64,000 nucleotides of DNA from Marasmius tenuissimus (lineage: Eukaryota > Basidiomycota > Agaricomycetes > Agaricales > Marasmiaceae), in assembly GCA_029532415.1 (NCBI GenBank), contig JAQOTA010000054.1, positions 744,001 to 808,000 on the forward strand, given 5' to 3'. Shown in pieces: positions 47,171 to 58,440 of this stretch. Below the pieces are notes generated by a model. That model ran no database searches. It was not told the DNA's origin and saw only the letters and a list, made by a program, of their open reading frames with translations. The position numbers and the translations under genes are program-made. The first letter of the stretch is position 1, and each line of letters starts with the position of its first letter.

Positions 47171-48434
47171 GACGCGTAAAACTTCCACGCCACGGTTTTT
47201 TGGGCCCTATCCCTTCAAAGGGACCTGCCAGGCTGAGGCCTAGTCTTTGGATGCGCTAGTGTTTTGAAAGCTGGAAAACTATGCGTAGAGTTGCTAATGG
47301 AATCCTTCCAGGTGTGTGCTATCTTCCTTCGCCATTTTGCCGGATTGATGATTTTGAGAATGGGCCACACGCGAGGTCGTTTGCAGCCGGACAGCGGCGA
47401 GGGGACTGGCAACATGCATATAGAAAATGATGGCGGCGAGCAAGAAGAACCGCCCTCGAGCCTGTGAGAGCTTCTTATATTTCGCTGCATGCAGAATCAG
47501 GACGGAAAGAGTACGGAAAGAGTACAATGGCGACGTACCTTCTGTATCGCATCTAATACTGACCAGAAACTCCCCATTTCTCAAGCCCCCCGTCATCCAT
47601 ATCCGCGTATCGTCAGGTATCGTCCCGATTTCTCAACTTCAACTTGAAGGCTGTTGGACGTCGAGGTATAGGCTCGGAACACCGGCAAATTTTTTATGTC
47701 ATGACCAGCAGTGTATATCCTAACCCCAGTCCCCGCAGTGCGCATTTGGAAGTGCGATGGTTCAACCTTTTGGACGAGTGAGAGTGGACATAGTTATGCT
47801 GGTCATGACTCATAGTGCATAGTGGTCAGGCCAGATTTGGACGCCCAGCTTGACACCGGAGGACCGGCCACTCATGGTGACCGGCGCCGGTGACCGGTAA
47901 CCCTAGATCCTGACCATGATGTCGTTGCGCTTCATCCTCGTATTCACTGTTGTCAAGAATCGTCTCTAGTAACATGCCCTTCGGAACGTCAATCTTGGCG
48001 CCTCGATCTCAAAATGACCCAACCATCTCAGTGTCAACGTTTTGAAGTCTTTCAACACATCGACCGCTCACAGTCCAGTGGTTTTTCGCGTCCTTTGGCC
48101 GGTATTTGCAGCGTCTCAAGGGTCAAGCGAGCTCGCGTCGGTTGTCAACTTTCAACACGGTAAAGCTGCCTACGGGAAGGAAAGAAAAAAATCACATTTT
48201 GAGGAAGAAGATCGCCCGCGCCCATGCGAAGTATCAACTCGGTGGACGGGTCCGACTCGGACACTGACAAGACTAAAGGCCGAGTTTAACCTGTGTACAG
48301 GAGTACATATCAAAGTAGACTCTTCGACGCGGCTGTGCGGCACATGGTACACTCAATGAACATATAATCTTCATCTCACGAACAGCATCTGGGTTTTGAA
48401 ACTTCCACCCACACCACCATCTCTCAGGGCAGCC
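47171..48434. other. Intergenic region before copy 8
   Basis: 47480-47900 is the partner of 40500-40980. The last 80 bases (CACGAACAGCATCTGGG, CTTCCACCCACACCACCATC) are the family start-proximal block. Open frames such as 48042-48359 show no coding features and no counterpart. Nothing else seen. Confidence 0.4.
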
Positions 48435-50763
48435 ATGTCCATGTTCAGCTCTGCAAGCCGCACGCACATCACAGGAGGGAGTTTCAATATCATTTATGGC
48501 ACTCAAAACAACAATTATCCGGACTCACAGTCCGGTGGACGCAGCCTGGTTCGAATACAGCCAGGAGAAGAGTGGAAAGAAATGCTGTATCAGGAGGTGC
48601 GTTGGAGGACACGGTAATGCAAAATGCGGCTAAGACATGTTTTGCAGTACGAACGCATCTCCCTTGGGAGGATCAAGCTCCTGAGAACGGTTCACCATGA
48701 AAAGGATGGACCACCGGTGGGCGCAAAGAGCTCGAGAAGATACATAAGGGTGGCTTCCCGAGGAGACGGTCGCCCTGAGGCAGAGCGGGTTGTTGAGATT
48801 GCCTCAATTTCGGATCCAGACGGGAGAGACGAGTCTCGTCCGTTATTAACTGTCAAATACACCGGGCGGGACGCAAAGAAGGTACGCTTGGGCCAGCCTA
48901 TTGGAGCTTTGGGATGCATTCGGTCGTCACTAACAACTCCCCTACAGCTTTTCAACAAGGATTGTATCCTATTTTGCCGACATCGGTTCGTTTGGTACCT
49001 TGAAAGCCCAGAGGTACAACTCATACTTAGCTCGATTTGAACTCGCAGGACCACTATAATGGCTCAGCTTCGAGCTTTTAACGATTCCCGACATATTCCT
49101 GTTATTATATTCAATGAAGGTGGGCCGTTTCACGACCACAGAATATTCGAGGCAACTAATACCGATTCCAACTTCTTCTAGAGCTCATTTCGGTTCAGCA
49201 TTTCCTAGAATACAACCGGTATTCCGTCCAGGCGCGATGTTACCTTCAATTACACGCTCGATGGCAGGTGCGCTGGTTCTTTATTACTACTCACCATAAC
49301 ACCGACATATGGTGTTGATATTATCGGAAACTCAGGGCCCCCTTCTTGGCGATTCCTCTGAAGAGCTTCGAGCTTGGGTACTTTCGGCGTCCAAGGAGGA
49401 CGACCTACTTCACTTCCTATGGTTCCGCCCGCAAACCGGAGCCCTCTGTTTTGGGCCACCCGGGCCGCCCCTCGACCTCAATTACTATAGGTACCTCTGC
49501 CGACCGATACTAGAAAATCCGCTGCCTCGATCTTATTACCTCGAACTCCCCCCGTCACCACTCATTGTGTGCAATGACACTGCCTTCCTCGACTACATTG
49601 CGCACAATGTCCCGGATTGGTTGCTTGTTCAAGTGGTGGCTACTTTGTGTGAAAGTCGCGTTGTTGCACCGCCCCATTCTGGAACACAATCTTGGAAAAA
49701 GTATGTTATGACCAACATATGGAAGTCCTGTACCTGTGGGGGACATCGCCTCGAGACAAGGCGGATTCTGAAAATCCCGTTTGGTTGTTGGACTCACACT
49801 CCGATAACTGGGTATTCATGTGGATTTGTACCGCCGATAGAGCATGAGCCGTACAAAGAAGCAGAGAATGGCGGGATACGGTGCGTTGCTTCGGGATGCA
49901 AACAGGTGTCTTCATTCTAACGTCGACGGTATTCTGGTCTAGCCTCCTATTTACGCGATCGCTCCGTGCCGTAGGATTCAACTTTACCTCTCGTTCGACT
50001 CGCGAGGAGTACTGGCTAACACAAGCCGGGCGAGTTTTCAGTTGTTTAGGAATTCCCCGAACAGAATGGGCATCTTGCAGTTCGTGTCTTTGTCTTTCGT
50101 TTTCGCGCTGAATGAGTATTGATTTATCCGACAGGTATCATCACAGGTTTTACGTTGCAGCTCACTATCGACGACGAGGAGTCCAACGCACCGGAAGACT
50201 TAGCGGGCGAAGAATTTAATTCGCCGTGCTATCTGTTCGTCTCGCGACCTCCTAAATCACCTGGTTGTGTCCCGGACATCGAGACCTGGCTTCGCGATGA
50301 GGACCTCTACTATTACTCTTACGACCCTGAAGGAGGGTCAGCCATCACCAAAGAGGAGCGATTATCACTTGGACTGCCCCGCTTTACCAGCGAGGTTTGT
50401 GCGAGGTATGCTTGTTGGGGCACTGAAGTATATGACTTCATGGCACGGTGGCAGAGAGCCAAAGGGTTCGATTATACCACCACCGACTACGCAGAGATGT
50501 TCGACTTGCCAATCCTCAGAGTGATCCCCCAGGACATAATCAGCTTCGAAGATCTGATGTGGGGTGGTTATGAAGATGCAGGTACGGCTGCTTCAGTTCT
50601 GTTCTTCGTAGCTCAAGCGTTGACATAAGATAAAGCTGTATCTTCGGGCTCGTTGCAGGAATATTCAGAGGACAACATGATGGAAGTAGACTCCGAGTTC
50701 GCGGATATGAGTGACGATCGTAGTTTTTCGTCCCCTGATGTCGATATGGATGCAGAAAATTAG
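48435..50763 (+). CDS. PDIETWL family copy 8 (nine exons, intact, 615 aa)
   Basis: Exons: 48435-48596, 48648-48881, 48948-48985, 49049-49119, 49183-49268, 49336-49880, 49943-50079, 50135-50581, 50636-50763; all frames join, giving 615 residues. Key strings: GGSFNIIYGTQNNN, ERISLGRIKLLRT, VKYTGRDAKK, FNDSRHIPVIIFNE (one residue longer than the relatives), LWFRPQTGALCFGPPGPP, YWLTQAGRVFSCL, PDIETWLRDEDLYYYSYD, and an acidic end VDMDAEN. The last acceptor must be GATAAAG at 50635; the nearer TTGCAG would shift frame. It groups with copy 9 and shares the NDTxFLDY and exon 7/8 wording. It lies outside the palindrome. Function unknown. Confidence 0.83.
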
Positions 50764-51291
50764 TGACCGATCTTTACTGGACAATCATCAAAAACTGTAA
50801 CGTCAGATTAGATTCTTGGCACGAGCTTTCACTCGTAAAGATAGTAAAGTCGAACGTTTCTTTCTGCACTTGTTCAATGGTTCTGGTTTCGGTATCGAGC
50901 CACTCGATCTCTTGAATCCGACTTAGTCTCACAGTTGAGCAGCCAGGACTGATTCTAATAGAGGTCAGAAATGAGAGAAACAGAATTCGTGAACACTATG
51001 GCAAGTCGCACTGAGTCGCCACTCATCCTCGCCAGCTTTGCTATCTTCTCGCGGTGTACTTTCAATCTTTTCCCGTTTGTTCGACCTCGCCCAAAGGCCT
51101 GAGCTTGAAGGACCTGCAAGTGGGGACACAGGCGTCTGGCTGTCCTCAAATCATTCACAATCCAAGAGAAAACCTCCATCAGACTCGGATACTCCCGCGG
51201 CCGTTCGCAACCATCACAATCATCTCACGAACAGCATCTCAAGAGTTTCACCAACACCACCATATCTTGATCTGTGACGGCAACTTCGTCT
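50764..51291. other. Intergenic region between copies 8 and 9
   Basis: No gene. The last 70 bases hold the family block CACGAACAGCATCTCAAGAG and ACACCACCATA. A GTG-initiated extension of copy 9 starting at 51274 is possible on paper but not needed. Confidence 0.4.
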
Positions 51292-53562
51292 ATGTTCAAC
51301 TCGTCAAGTCACGCGAAGGTTACTGGAGGAAGCTTCAGCATCGTTCATGGCAATCAACATAACTATTATATGTATCCCGAGCAGTCTGTCGAACGCGGCA
51401 TTCAATTCCAACCCGGCGAAGAATGGAAAGAATTACTGTATCGAGAGGTGCGTTAGACGATACAATGTTACACAGTTTAATCTAACCGTGGTTGAAAGTA
51501 CGAGCGCATCCCTTTAGGAAGAATTAAGCTTCTCAGGACCCTTCGACACGAAACACCTGCCTTGAGCACAAGGGGAAGGTCCATCCAAGCAGCCACTTCT
51601 CGGAGAGAGGGTGACCCTGAAGCAGAGCGGGTGGTTGAAATTTCCTCAATCATCGATGGGAGAGACGAGTCCGTACCATTTCTGACTATCAGGTATACCG
51701 GACGGGGTGCTAAGAATGTGCGCTTGAACTGTCAATTTCATATGAGTCGGGCAGTTGTTGACGGTTCCCTTCCAGCTTTTCAAAAAGGACTGCATCCATT
51801 TCTCCCGACAACGGTAAGTTATGCACTTCAACAGCTGAAGAAGATGCCCCTCACAGTACTCGAAACAGAGCCACCACCGTGCCACAACTTCGAGCTTTTA
51901 ATGATTCTGATATTCCCATTATCATATTTCATGAAGGTGAGCTACGTTACTTCGGGATGTTCGACGCAAATGACGCTTTTTAGAGCTTGTTTCGGCTCAA
52001 CACTTCTTAAAACACAACCTATACTCCGTTCAGGCGCAGTGTTACCTTCACTTGCATGCTCGACAGGTCCGTCCATCCGTTGTTAGTCCATACAACCACC
52101 CGTGGGGCTGAGACTGTTGCATACTGAGGGCTCCCTTCTGAGAAACTCCTCTGAGGAGCTTCGAGCTTGGGTGCTTTCAGCTTCAGATCTCGACGATTTG
52201 AGCCACCTCTTGTGGATCCGCCCGCAAACTGGAGAGCTATGCTTCGGACCGCCTGGGCCGACCCTGAGCAATCTTAATCACAGACTGTTTCTGAGCCGAC
52301 CAGTAGTGGAACATCCGCTCCACCGATTCAATTGCCTCGAACTTCCTCCTTCGCCCCTCACCGTCTGCAACGACACCACCTTCCTCGACTACATGTTACA
52401 CAATGTCCCGGAGTGGTTAGTTGTACAAAATGTGGCTACTTTCGGTGAACGTTGCAGGATTGGACCGCCTCATCGTGGCACACGGCTCTGGAAGGAGCAC
52501 CTTATGACCAACGGATGGACGTCCTGGAGTTCAATGGGAGTATGCCTCCCAAAACGCGTTCTGAAAATTCCGTTTGGCTGTTGGGCTCACGCTCCGATAT
52601 TACGGTATTCATATGACTCGGAGATTTCATCGTCGACAAGTCATGAGTTGTACAGAGCGACGGGGAATGGAGGGATGCGGTGTGCTTCCTCTTCAAATAG
52701 GTTTTCTCACTGTGAAGTTTACTGTGTCTTGATCTAGCCTCGTATTCACACGGTCACTCCGTACTGCAGGATTCGACTTCAGCGAAGGGTCCTATTTGAG
52801 TCGTGAGGAGCAGTGGTTAACGCAGGCTGGACGGATTTTCAGCTGTTTCGGGATTCCTCAGAGTCAATGGACACTTTGTAGTCTGTGTAACCTGTCTTTG
52901 CATTCCGATTGAGCGGTAGCAGATTCTGATTTATCCGACAGATATCATCACAGGTTTCACATTGGAGCTTGTACGGTCCAACGACGACGAATCCTTCGAG
53001 CTAGATGGCTCGAACAAGGACCGTTGTTCACCATGCTATCTATTCATCTCGCCTCCCCCTCAACTTCCCGGTGGTGCCCCAGACATTGAAACTTGGCTAC
53101 GCAGAGAGAACCTCTACTACTATTCCTACGATTCTGAAGGAGGGTCGGCCATCACCGGAGAAGAACGCTTCTCGCTCAGATTGCCTTCCTTTACCAGTGA
53201 AGTGTGCGCAAACTATGCTCACTGGGACACAGAAATATATGACTTCATGGAGCAATGGCAGAAAGCCAAAGGGTTCAATTTCGTCACGACAGACTATGCA
53301 GAGTCTTTAGGCTTCCCAATCCTCAAGGTAATCCCTCAGGATAGAATTGGCTTCGAGGATCTGATCGGGGCTCGTGAAGGCGAAGGTATATGTCCTCCCT
53401 TACCGTTCCTTCATGGCCAAGACACTGACACGATACCCTTACTTTGAAGACTCGCCAGAAGTGCTTGAAGACGAGCCAATGGATGTTGACTCGAAGTTCG
53501 CAGATACGAGCGACGACCACGATTCTTCACCAGATGCGAACATGGATATGGAAGATTGTTAA
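51292..53562 (+). CDS. PDIETWL family copy 9 (nine exons, intact, 604 aa)
   Basis: Exons: 51292-51447, 51499-51717, 51776-51813, 51869-51936, 51984-52066, 52129-52679, 52738-52880, 52942-53385, 53450-53562; all joins keep frame, giving 604 residues. The start is the ATG at 51292 (MFNSSSHAKVTGGSF...), because relatives also begin at MF and the preceding in-frame codon is only GTG. Key strings: GGSFSIVHGNQHNYY, ERIPLGRIKLLRTL, FNDSDIPIIIFHE, LLWIRPQTGELCFGPPGP (Ile for Phe), EQWLTQAGRIFSCF, PDIETWLRRENLYYYSYD, and the C-terminus DANMDMEDC. It is the last family member in the window; beyond it the sequence becomes single-copy. Function unknown. Confidence 0.83.
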
Positions 53563-53936
53563 ATAGCACATAGTATCTGGACCTCAGTTCTTCGCATTAT
53601 TCCGCATTTTAGTAGGCTAAAGCTCGCGATACTCAGCTCCAATCTGATGGACAGAGTTGCGTTGCCATTCGTGAACTAGGCTGAGCGTACAGAATACCCA
53701 ACAATGCCACACGAAAGATAGCGGACTTTGTTCACAGTTCCAATCTCGTCAATTCACTCCCACCCGCCATGATCATGAGACTCAGATTACGATCTCGTGT
53801 GCTGCGAGATAGCTCTGAAAGCGAGTCAGATCCATTCGCTCATACCGGTCGTACTGTACAATCAAGCTTCGAGCTTCGGGTGAGAGTTCTTACAAGATCC
53901 TACGAAGTCCCAAGCTCATCTGCCAAGCACCCAAAC
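53563..53936. other. Intergenic, 3' ends of copy 9 and the cupin gene
   Basis: Convergent 3' region; no gene or repeat recognised. Confidence 0.4.
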
Positions 53937-54979
53937 TCACTTCCCAACACTCCGGAGAAAAGCCAACCGAACGGGATGGTTGTCGAGAGTGGAACCCTTG
54001 CGTTCGACAAAGTCTGCTGGGCCCTATTTCGTGTAGATAGATAAGAAATGGAATCAAGAAAGAAGTAGTCCAAACACCGGATATGATGAAGCACGATCAA
54101 AGCGCCCAGTGATGCTCGACGGACAAGCAGTTTTCAAACAGTTCACTTACCTTGCATAAAAGCAACGCGTCGGCATTCTTCCCATCTACTGTCACATAGC
54201 GTTGAAAGAGACCCCCGGGAACTATGTAGAGGTGGTTGGTGAGGATGGGGACCCGGATCCATGTGTCATTGAGGTCTAGCAAAAATTCCAAGCCCACGCG
54301 ACAAATTTTTGAAGAGAATTTGATATTTGAAGGCGTGTCGTTGTTCAAGGGAGTTAGTGTCAGCGATACGCGAGAGGCTGATTGACCATACCGCGAAAAT
54401 CAAAGTAATTACCCCCTCGGAGGGTAAACCACATTACTTCATCGAGAAAGATATGCCTACATTCCGCTCGGGTTAACCCATTGACCAGATGAATAGAGTG
54501 AATAAGCACACTCGGCAGCCCAGATTTTTTGTTCTACTTCAAGCCCCTACACTCTCACGCGAGTGGCAGATGTGAGTTGGGTGAGAGAAGGGACAGAGTC
54601 ACAGGGTGTCGGCGAACGCATGTGCGTGTGAGTTGAGTGGTTACAAGTCGATCGTGTAGTACAGATTGTGACATGATAAGTGAGCACTCGAACGGAGCCA
54701 CAGGTAGTAGTGGCGGCGAAAGCAACGCACCGGTCTGCTGGGATACCTCTCCACCTTGACATCCCCCGCTCCGCGACTTCCGTACCCTCGCCCTGCACCG
54801 ACATCCTTCAACTTCGCTTCTAATTCTTTGCCTTGAAGGGCAATTGGGACGATATCAATTCCCAGGGATCGAAGAGTTGCCAGAGGTACTGGTTTCGAAT
54901 TTGAGGGTGTGTTGTGAGGGTGGTTTATTGGATCCGGGAGGTTGTCGTAGACATACCCTGGCGCTTGCGTGGAGGCCAT
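53937..54979 (-). CDS. Acireductone-dioxygenase-like cupin lacking most metal ligands (186 aa)
   Basis: Five exons (54979-54731, 54546-54512, 54456-54392, 54275-54151, 54023-53937) join in frame to 186 residues, close to the roughly 180 of acireductone dioxygenase (ARD). Matches: VYDNLPDPINHPHN at the N-terminus; GLEVEQKIWAAEHIFLDEVM against GLG...EEK...EEHLHEDEEIR; YFDFRDLNDTWIRV against YFDVRD..WIRI; and YIVPGGLFQRYVTVD against ILPAGIYHRFTLD. ARD acts in methionine salvage and binds Fe or Ni through His-x-His-x3-Glu and a later His. Here only the first His (96) remains; the others are Phe98, Val102 and Gln141. The frame is open over five exons, so this looks like an inactive or repurposed paralogue rather than debris. 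Exon 2 (35 nt) is the least certain. Confidence 0.72.
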
Positions 54980-55861
54980 GCTAATGCTGATGTCGATCCT
55001 TGACCAAGAAGCAGCGGTGGTGGTGGTAGTGGTGGTTGTGGTTTTCGTACGAGATACTTATCAGTCAGATGCCCATCGACGAGAAGTACAAGCCCAGAGT
55101 TATACTGCACCCGTAGAACGAGAATCCCAAGAATGGAAGCGCAGTCATCACGCTGAACTCGCCTTGTCAGCCTTCCCAGGTGAGCTGATTGGGGAAAAAA
55201 CCATCTAAAAGAGAAGATTTGATTGTATGAGTATGAGTCGTGACGCGTGATGCTCGAGCCAACCGTGTTGGTTGACAATGACGGTGATGGTCTTGAGAGG
55301 CTGAAGCGCCGAATAGTAGAATGCTCCGGCCCGGCCGTTGTTTAATTTTTCAACAGACGCCGCCGGCTATTTTAGGGCAGGCAATTTGAGACCCCAAAAT
55401 TCTTTTCTTGTCTTTGTTCATCAATAACCCACCATCATGCATCATGGACCACCGAAGTTCGAACACCTATTCGAGCTCCTCCTCAATTGGTTGCTGGTCA
55501 CCCAAACCTTTGCCTCAGGGTCCCACAACCTAGTATCAATAATATGGAAGCGGATGGACAACTTTCGCAAGCTTCTTGGCGAGCTCCTTTTGCCCGGCCA
55601 CCCAGCTGCCCAATGTCAAGTTGACGGCATCAAGACTCTGGATATATGAGCTATCTAGTCGTGTCAAAGACACGCAATTACGGTCGCCTCCATTCTCCGA
55701 AATCAACCGTCTGCATTTCACTACTCAAACTAGTACAGCTATGGTGAATTTCTCAGTCCCAATTCGTGGCCTTCAACAACGTATAAAGGGAATTCCGTCC
55801 GACCTTAGATTGCTCAATATTCTCTCTCCTCGTCGCCTATCTGTGCTACAACATCATAACA
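54980..55861. promoter_or_regulatory. Divergent promoter region between cupin and O-methyltransferase genes
   Basis: The two genes start 882 bases apart on opposite strands. A (GGT)n-rich stretch near 55015-55035 lies just upstream of the cupin start. A 70-codon frame at 55437-55649 (MHHGPPKFEHLFELLLNW...) has no recognisable features and may be leader sequence. No other gene seen. Confidence 0.35.
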
Positions 55862-57994
55862 ATGATTGCCATCTCAAACCCCGAAGTTCACCAACTACTC
55901 GACCTCATCACTGACGGTATCGCCGCATTCGATAAGACTGGAGCCCTATCTCCGAACTTGAATGATACCTCTGGCTATATGTCATCTGATTTTGGCAAGA
56001 ATAATGAGCAAGCGAAGCATCTCAGTGCGGTGATAGCTGCAGCTGCTCTTCAACTAGCAGCGATCTTTCAGCCTCCTCAGAACTTGCTGTTGAACCTTGC
56101 ATCTGGGGTAAGGGACAACCCCATCCAAATACGAGAACTCGCATTTGTCACTAACTGCGACTTCTCCGATGGGCTAGGCTTACAAGACCGCTGCATTGCG
56201 AGTATGCCTCGAAGGGAATGTCACCGAGATTCTCAGGGAAGCAGGGCCAAAGGTACGTATCACCCAGTATGTGCTGGCATCATTCAGCCTATATTTCGTT
56301 TGTCTATCCAGGGAGCCCATGTTCGGGAGATATCTGCGATCAATGGTTTGGACCCGAAGATACTAGGTATCGTTCTATTCATTTTTTATTTAGAGTACAT
56401 ACTGATCCCACCTTACTTTACATGTAGCTCGATTCCTTCGTTACCTCGCTACGCTCCATATCTATCGGGAGCTTTCTCCAGGCGTCTTCGCAAATAATCG
56501 TGTTTCGGCAGTGATGGACACCAGGAAGGATGTAAAAGAGCTATTCGATTCGTGAGTTCCGGTTTCATCATATCGAATGTTACCGTTTCTCAGGCTACCG
56601 TGCGGCTGACTGACACCTTTCACTTAGCCCCGAAACAAAGCACGACGGTACTAGCGGTTTCCCTGCATTCGTGAGCCATCAGTTGAGTCGGGTTTATGTC
56701 ACTTGCAACATGAGCCTCTCGCCTCGATTTATTCCTCCGTTTCCATCATTACTCATCTATCCCTACGTCACTCTACGTTTTTGTCTGACTAACTGACCCT
56801 ACCACAGAACGGACGAAGTATGCAAAGCCGCTATGCTTAGCTGGGAGACTATCACCGATCCTGCCTATCCTGCTATTACTCCTTTGAATAAGACGTTCCC
56901 GACCTCGAATAGGCGCGCATCGGAGAATCACGAACTCCACGAACAAAACCACGAGGAGGAGGATGCGGGGCCACCTGATGCGGTAACAATATTCGACCTA
57001 CTACAAAGGCCAGAGGAAGCGGCGCGTCACCGGCGGTTCGCAGTGGCGATGGAGGGCATGTCGGGGGTTCAACCACTGGAATGTCTGTCTCGCGGTAAAT
57101 CATACTCTTTCTATAACAGTTTCCGGCCCCGAATAACAGCAATCACAGCATACGAATGGGAATCCCTTCCCGAAAAGGCCGTGGTCGTGGATGTAGGCGG
57201 GGGTGTTGGGACGATATCACTCGAACTGACGAAGAGGTATCCCAAGCTGAATTTTGTGGTTCAGGATCTTTCTGGCTTCGTTGAAAAGGGCAGTGAAGTA
57301 TGTTCCCGCTCTTTCGTGATTCCTCTTAAATCGCCCATTCAAACCTTCACTATGATTCTCTAGTTGTGGAGACAACGGCTCCCAGAAGCGTTGGATACTG
57401 GGCGTGTAATCCTCGAAGGCATGTATCATACTCTCAAATTTCATGACTCCAGTTGGCATCTTACAATCGCCTCGCCGCTGCAGCACACAACTTTTTCAAA
57501 CCTCAACCGCGAAAAGACGCGTCAATTTACCTCCTTCGACACGTTGTGCACAACTGGTCCGACGAGGATTCCATCAAGATACTAACTCGCCTCCGAGAAG
57601 CCGCTCGAGAAGACACGAAGTTGATCTTATTGGAAATCATCATGCCTTACGCTTGCCGGACCTCTAACGCGGACACAGGAGCAAGTCTCGACCCAGGAAC
57701 AGTGATTCCAGGTGCGAGTGCTGGGGAGGCACCGGTACCGCTACTCGCAAATTTCGGAGCGGTGAACGAGTTCGCGTACTTGATGGACATAACGGTGAGT
57801 TTCGGAGGCTCACGATGACAATGGTTTTGACGCAGTAGTGGGGGTAGATGTTCGCACTTTGCAAAGACTCTTCCGAACGTACGATCGATCAGTTTGCTGT
57901 GCTATTCCAGAAGTCCGGGTGGAAGTTGACCCGTGTGAACCGGTTGGCGGAGGATGCGGGGATGTGGCAAGCTATCGAAGGTGTTCCTGTGTAA
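55862..57994 (+). CDS. SAM-dependent O-methyltransferase, plant COMT-like class (515 aa)
   Basis: Nine exons: 55862-56107, 56187-56252, 56312-56366, 56428-56551, 56628-56681, 56808-57297, 57364-57418, 57484-57794, 57848-57994, all in frame, 515 residues. The N-terminal part has the winged-helix dimerisation signature of this class (ALRVCLEGNVTEILREAG, ARFLRYLATLHIYREL, VFANNRVSAVM). SAM-binding motif I is VVDVGGGVGT near 307-316. The catalytic-base region is LLRHVVHNWSDED, with His386 the likely base. The C-terminus reads FQKSGWKLTRV. Such enzymes methylate hydroxyl groups of aromatic or polyketide metabolites; the substrate cannot be read from sequence. Intron 7 appears to use a GC donor (AAG|GCATGT...CTGCAG). 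No biosynthetic cluster genes are adjacent. It is divergent from the ARD-like gene. Confidence 0.87.
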
Positions 57995-58089
57995 ATCTAT
58001 ATCTCATTCGTATTCTACTGACAATTAATCGATCGTGTGTATTTGCCACTTGCCCATGCGGGCACCGTGGCCTAGCCTTCTAAGTGAGT

Positions 58090-58440
58090 CACTGGTCAAT
58101 TCCCGCTTCGGTTGAGCTAGTTTCCACGAGGTTCCCTATCTGTCCCGGGCTAGGAGCATCGGCAAAGTCCTCGAGTATTCGAGTATAGTTATCGAGCTAT
58201 CAGCGGCGATAAGCATACGGGAGTCGAGCTAAAAACAGACGTTTTGGACTTCCTGAAGACTTACTGATACCTGGAAGGCTCACCGACCGATGGTGCTTCC
58301 AACAAGTCTCCCAGCAGCCTATCAGCTTTCTGATGAGACGAGAGGAGGTCCATATACATACCTTCGCGGGTGTTGCGCCCACAGCGAGGGCCGAGACAAA
58401 GAAAAGGAAGATGCTCGTCTTTGTTTACATCCGTGGTGGT
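58090..58440 (-). pseudogene. Decayed duplicate of the small secreted peptide gene
   Basis: The minus-strand sequence near 58430-58370 reads TKTSIFLFFVSALAVG then ATPAK, a signal-peptide-like stretch parallel to the one at 59312, but the aligned start ATG is followed at once by TAA. The exon 1 donor (AAG|GTATGT), a GTCGGT donor near 58280 and an exon-3-like LDSRMLIAAD are still visible. The surrounding 58190-58690 is a diverged direct repeat of 59070-59600. Confidence 0.45.

Noticed and set aside
51274..51291. GTG start extending copy 9 by six codons
   Set aside because: The family starts at ATG in MSMF/MF context, and an ATG is available at 51292.
53769..54044. Plus-strand frame of 91 codons
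   Set aside because: It lies antisense to the last exon and intron 4 of the ARD-like gene, which has a recognisable protein and consistent splice sites.
54925..55278. Minus-strand frame overlapping the ARD-like start
   Set aside because: Low-complexity proline tail from a (GGT)n stretch; no motif, and it overlaps the promoter of a supported gene.
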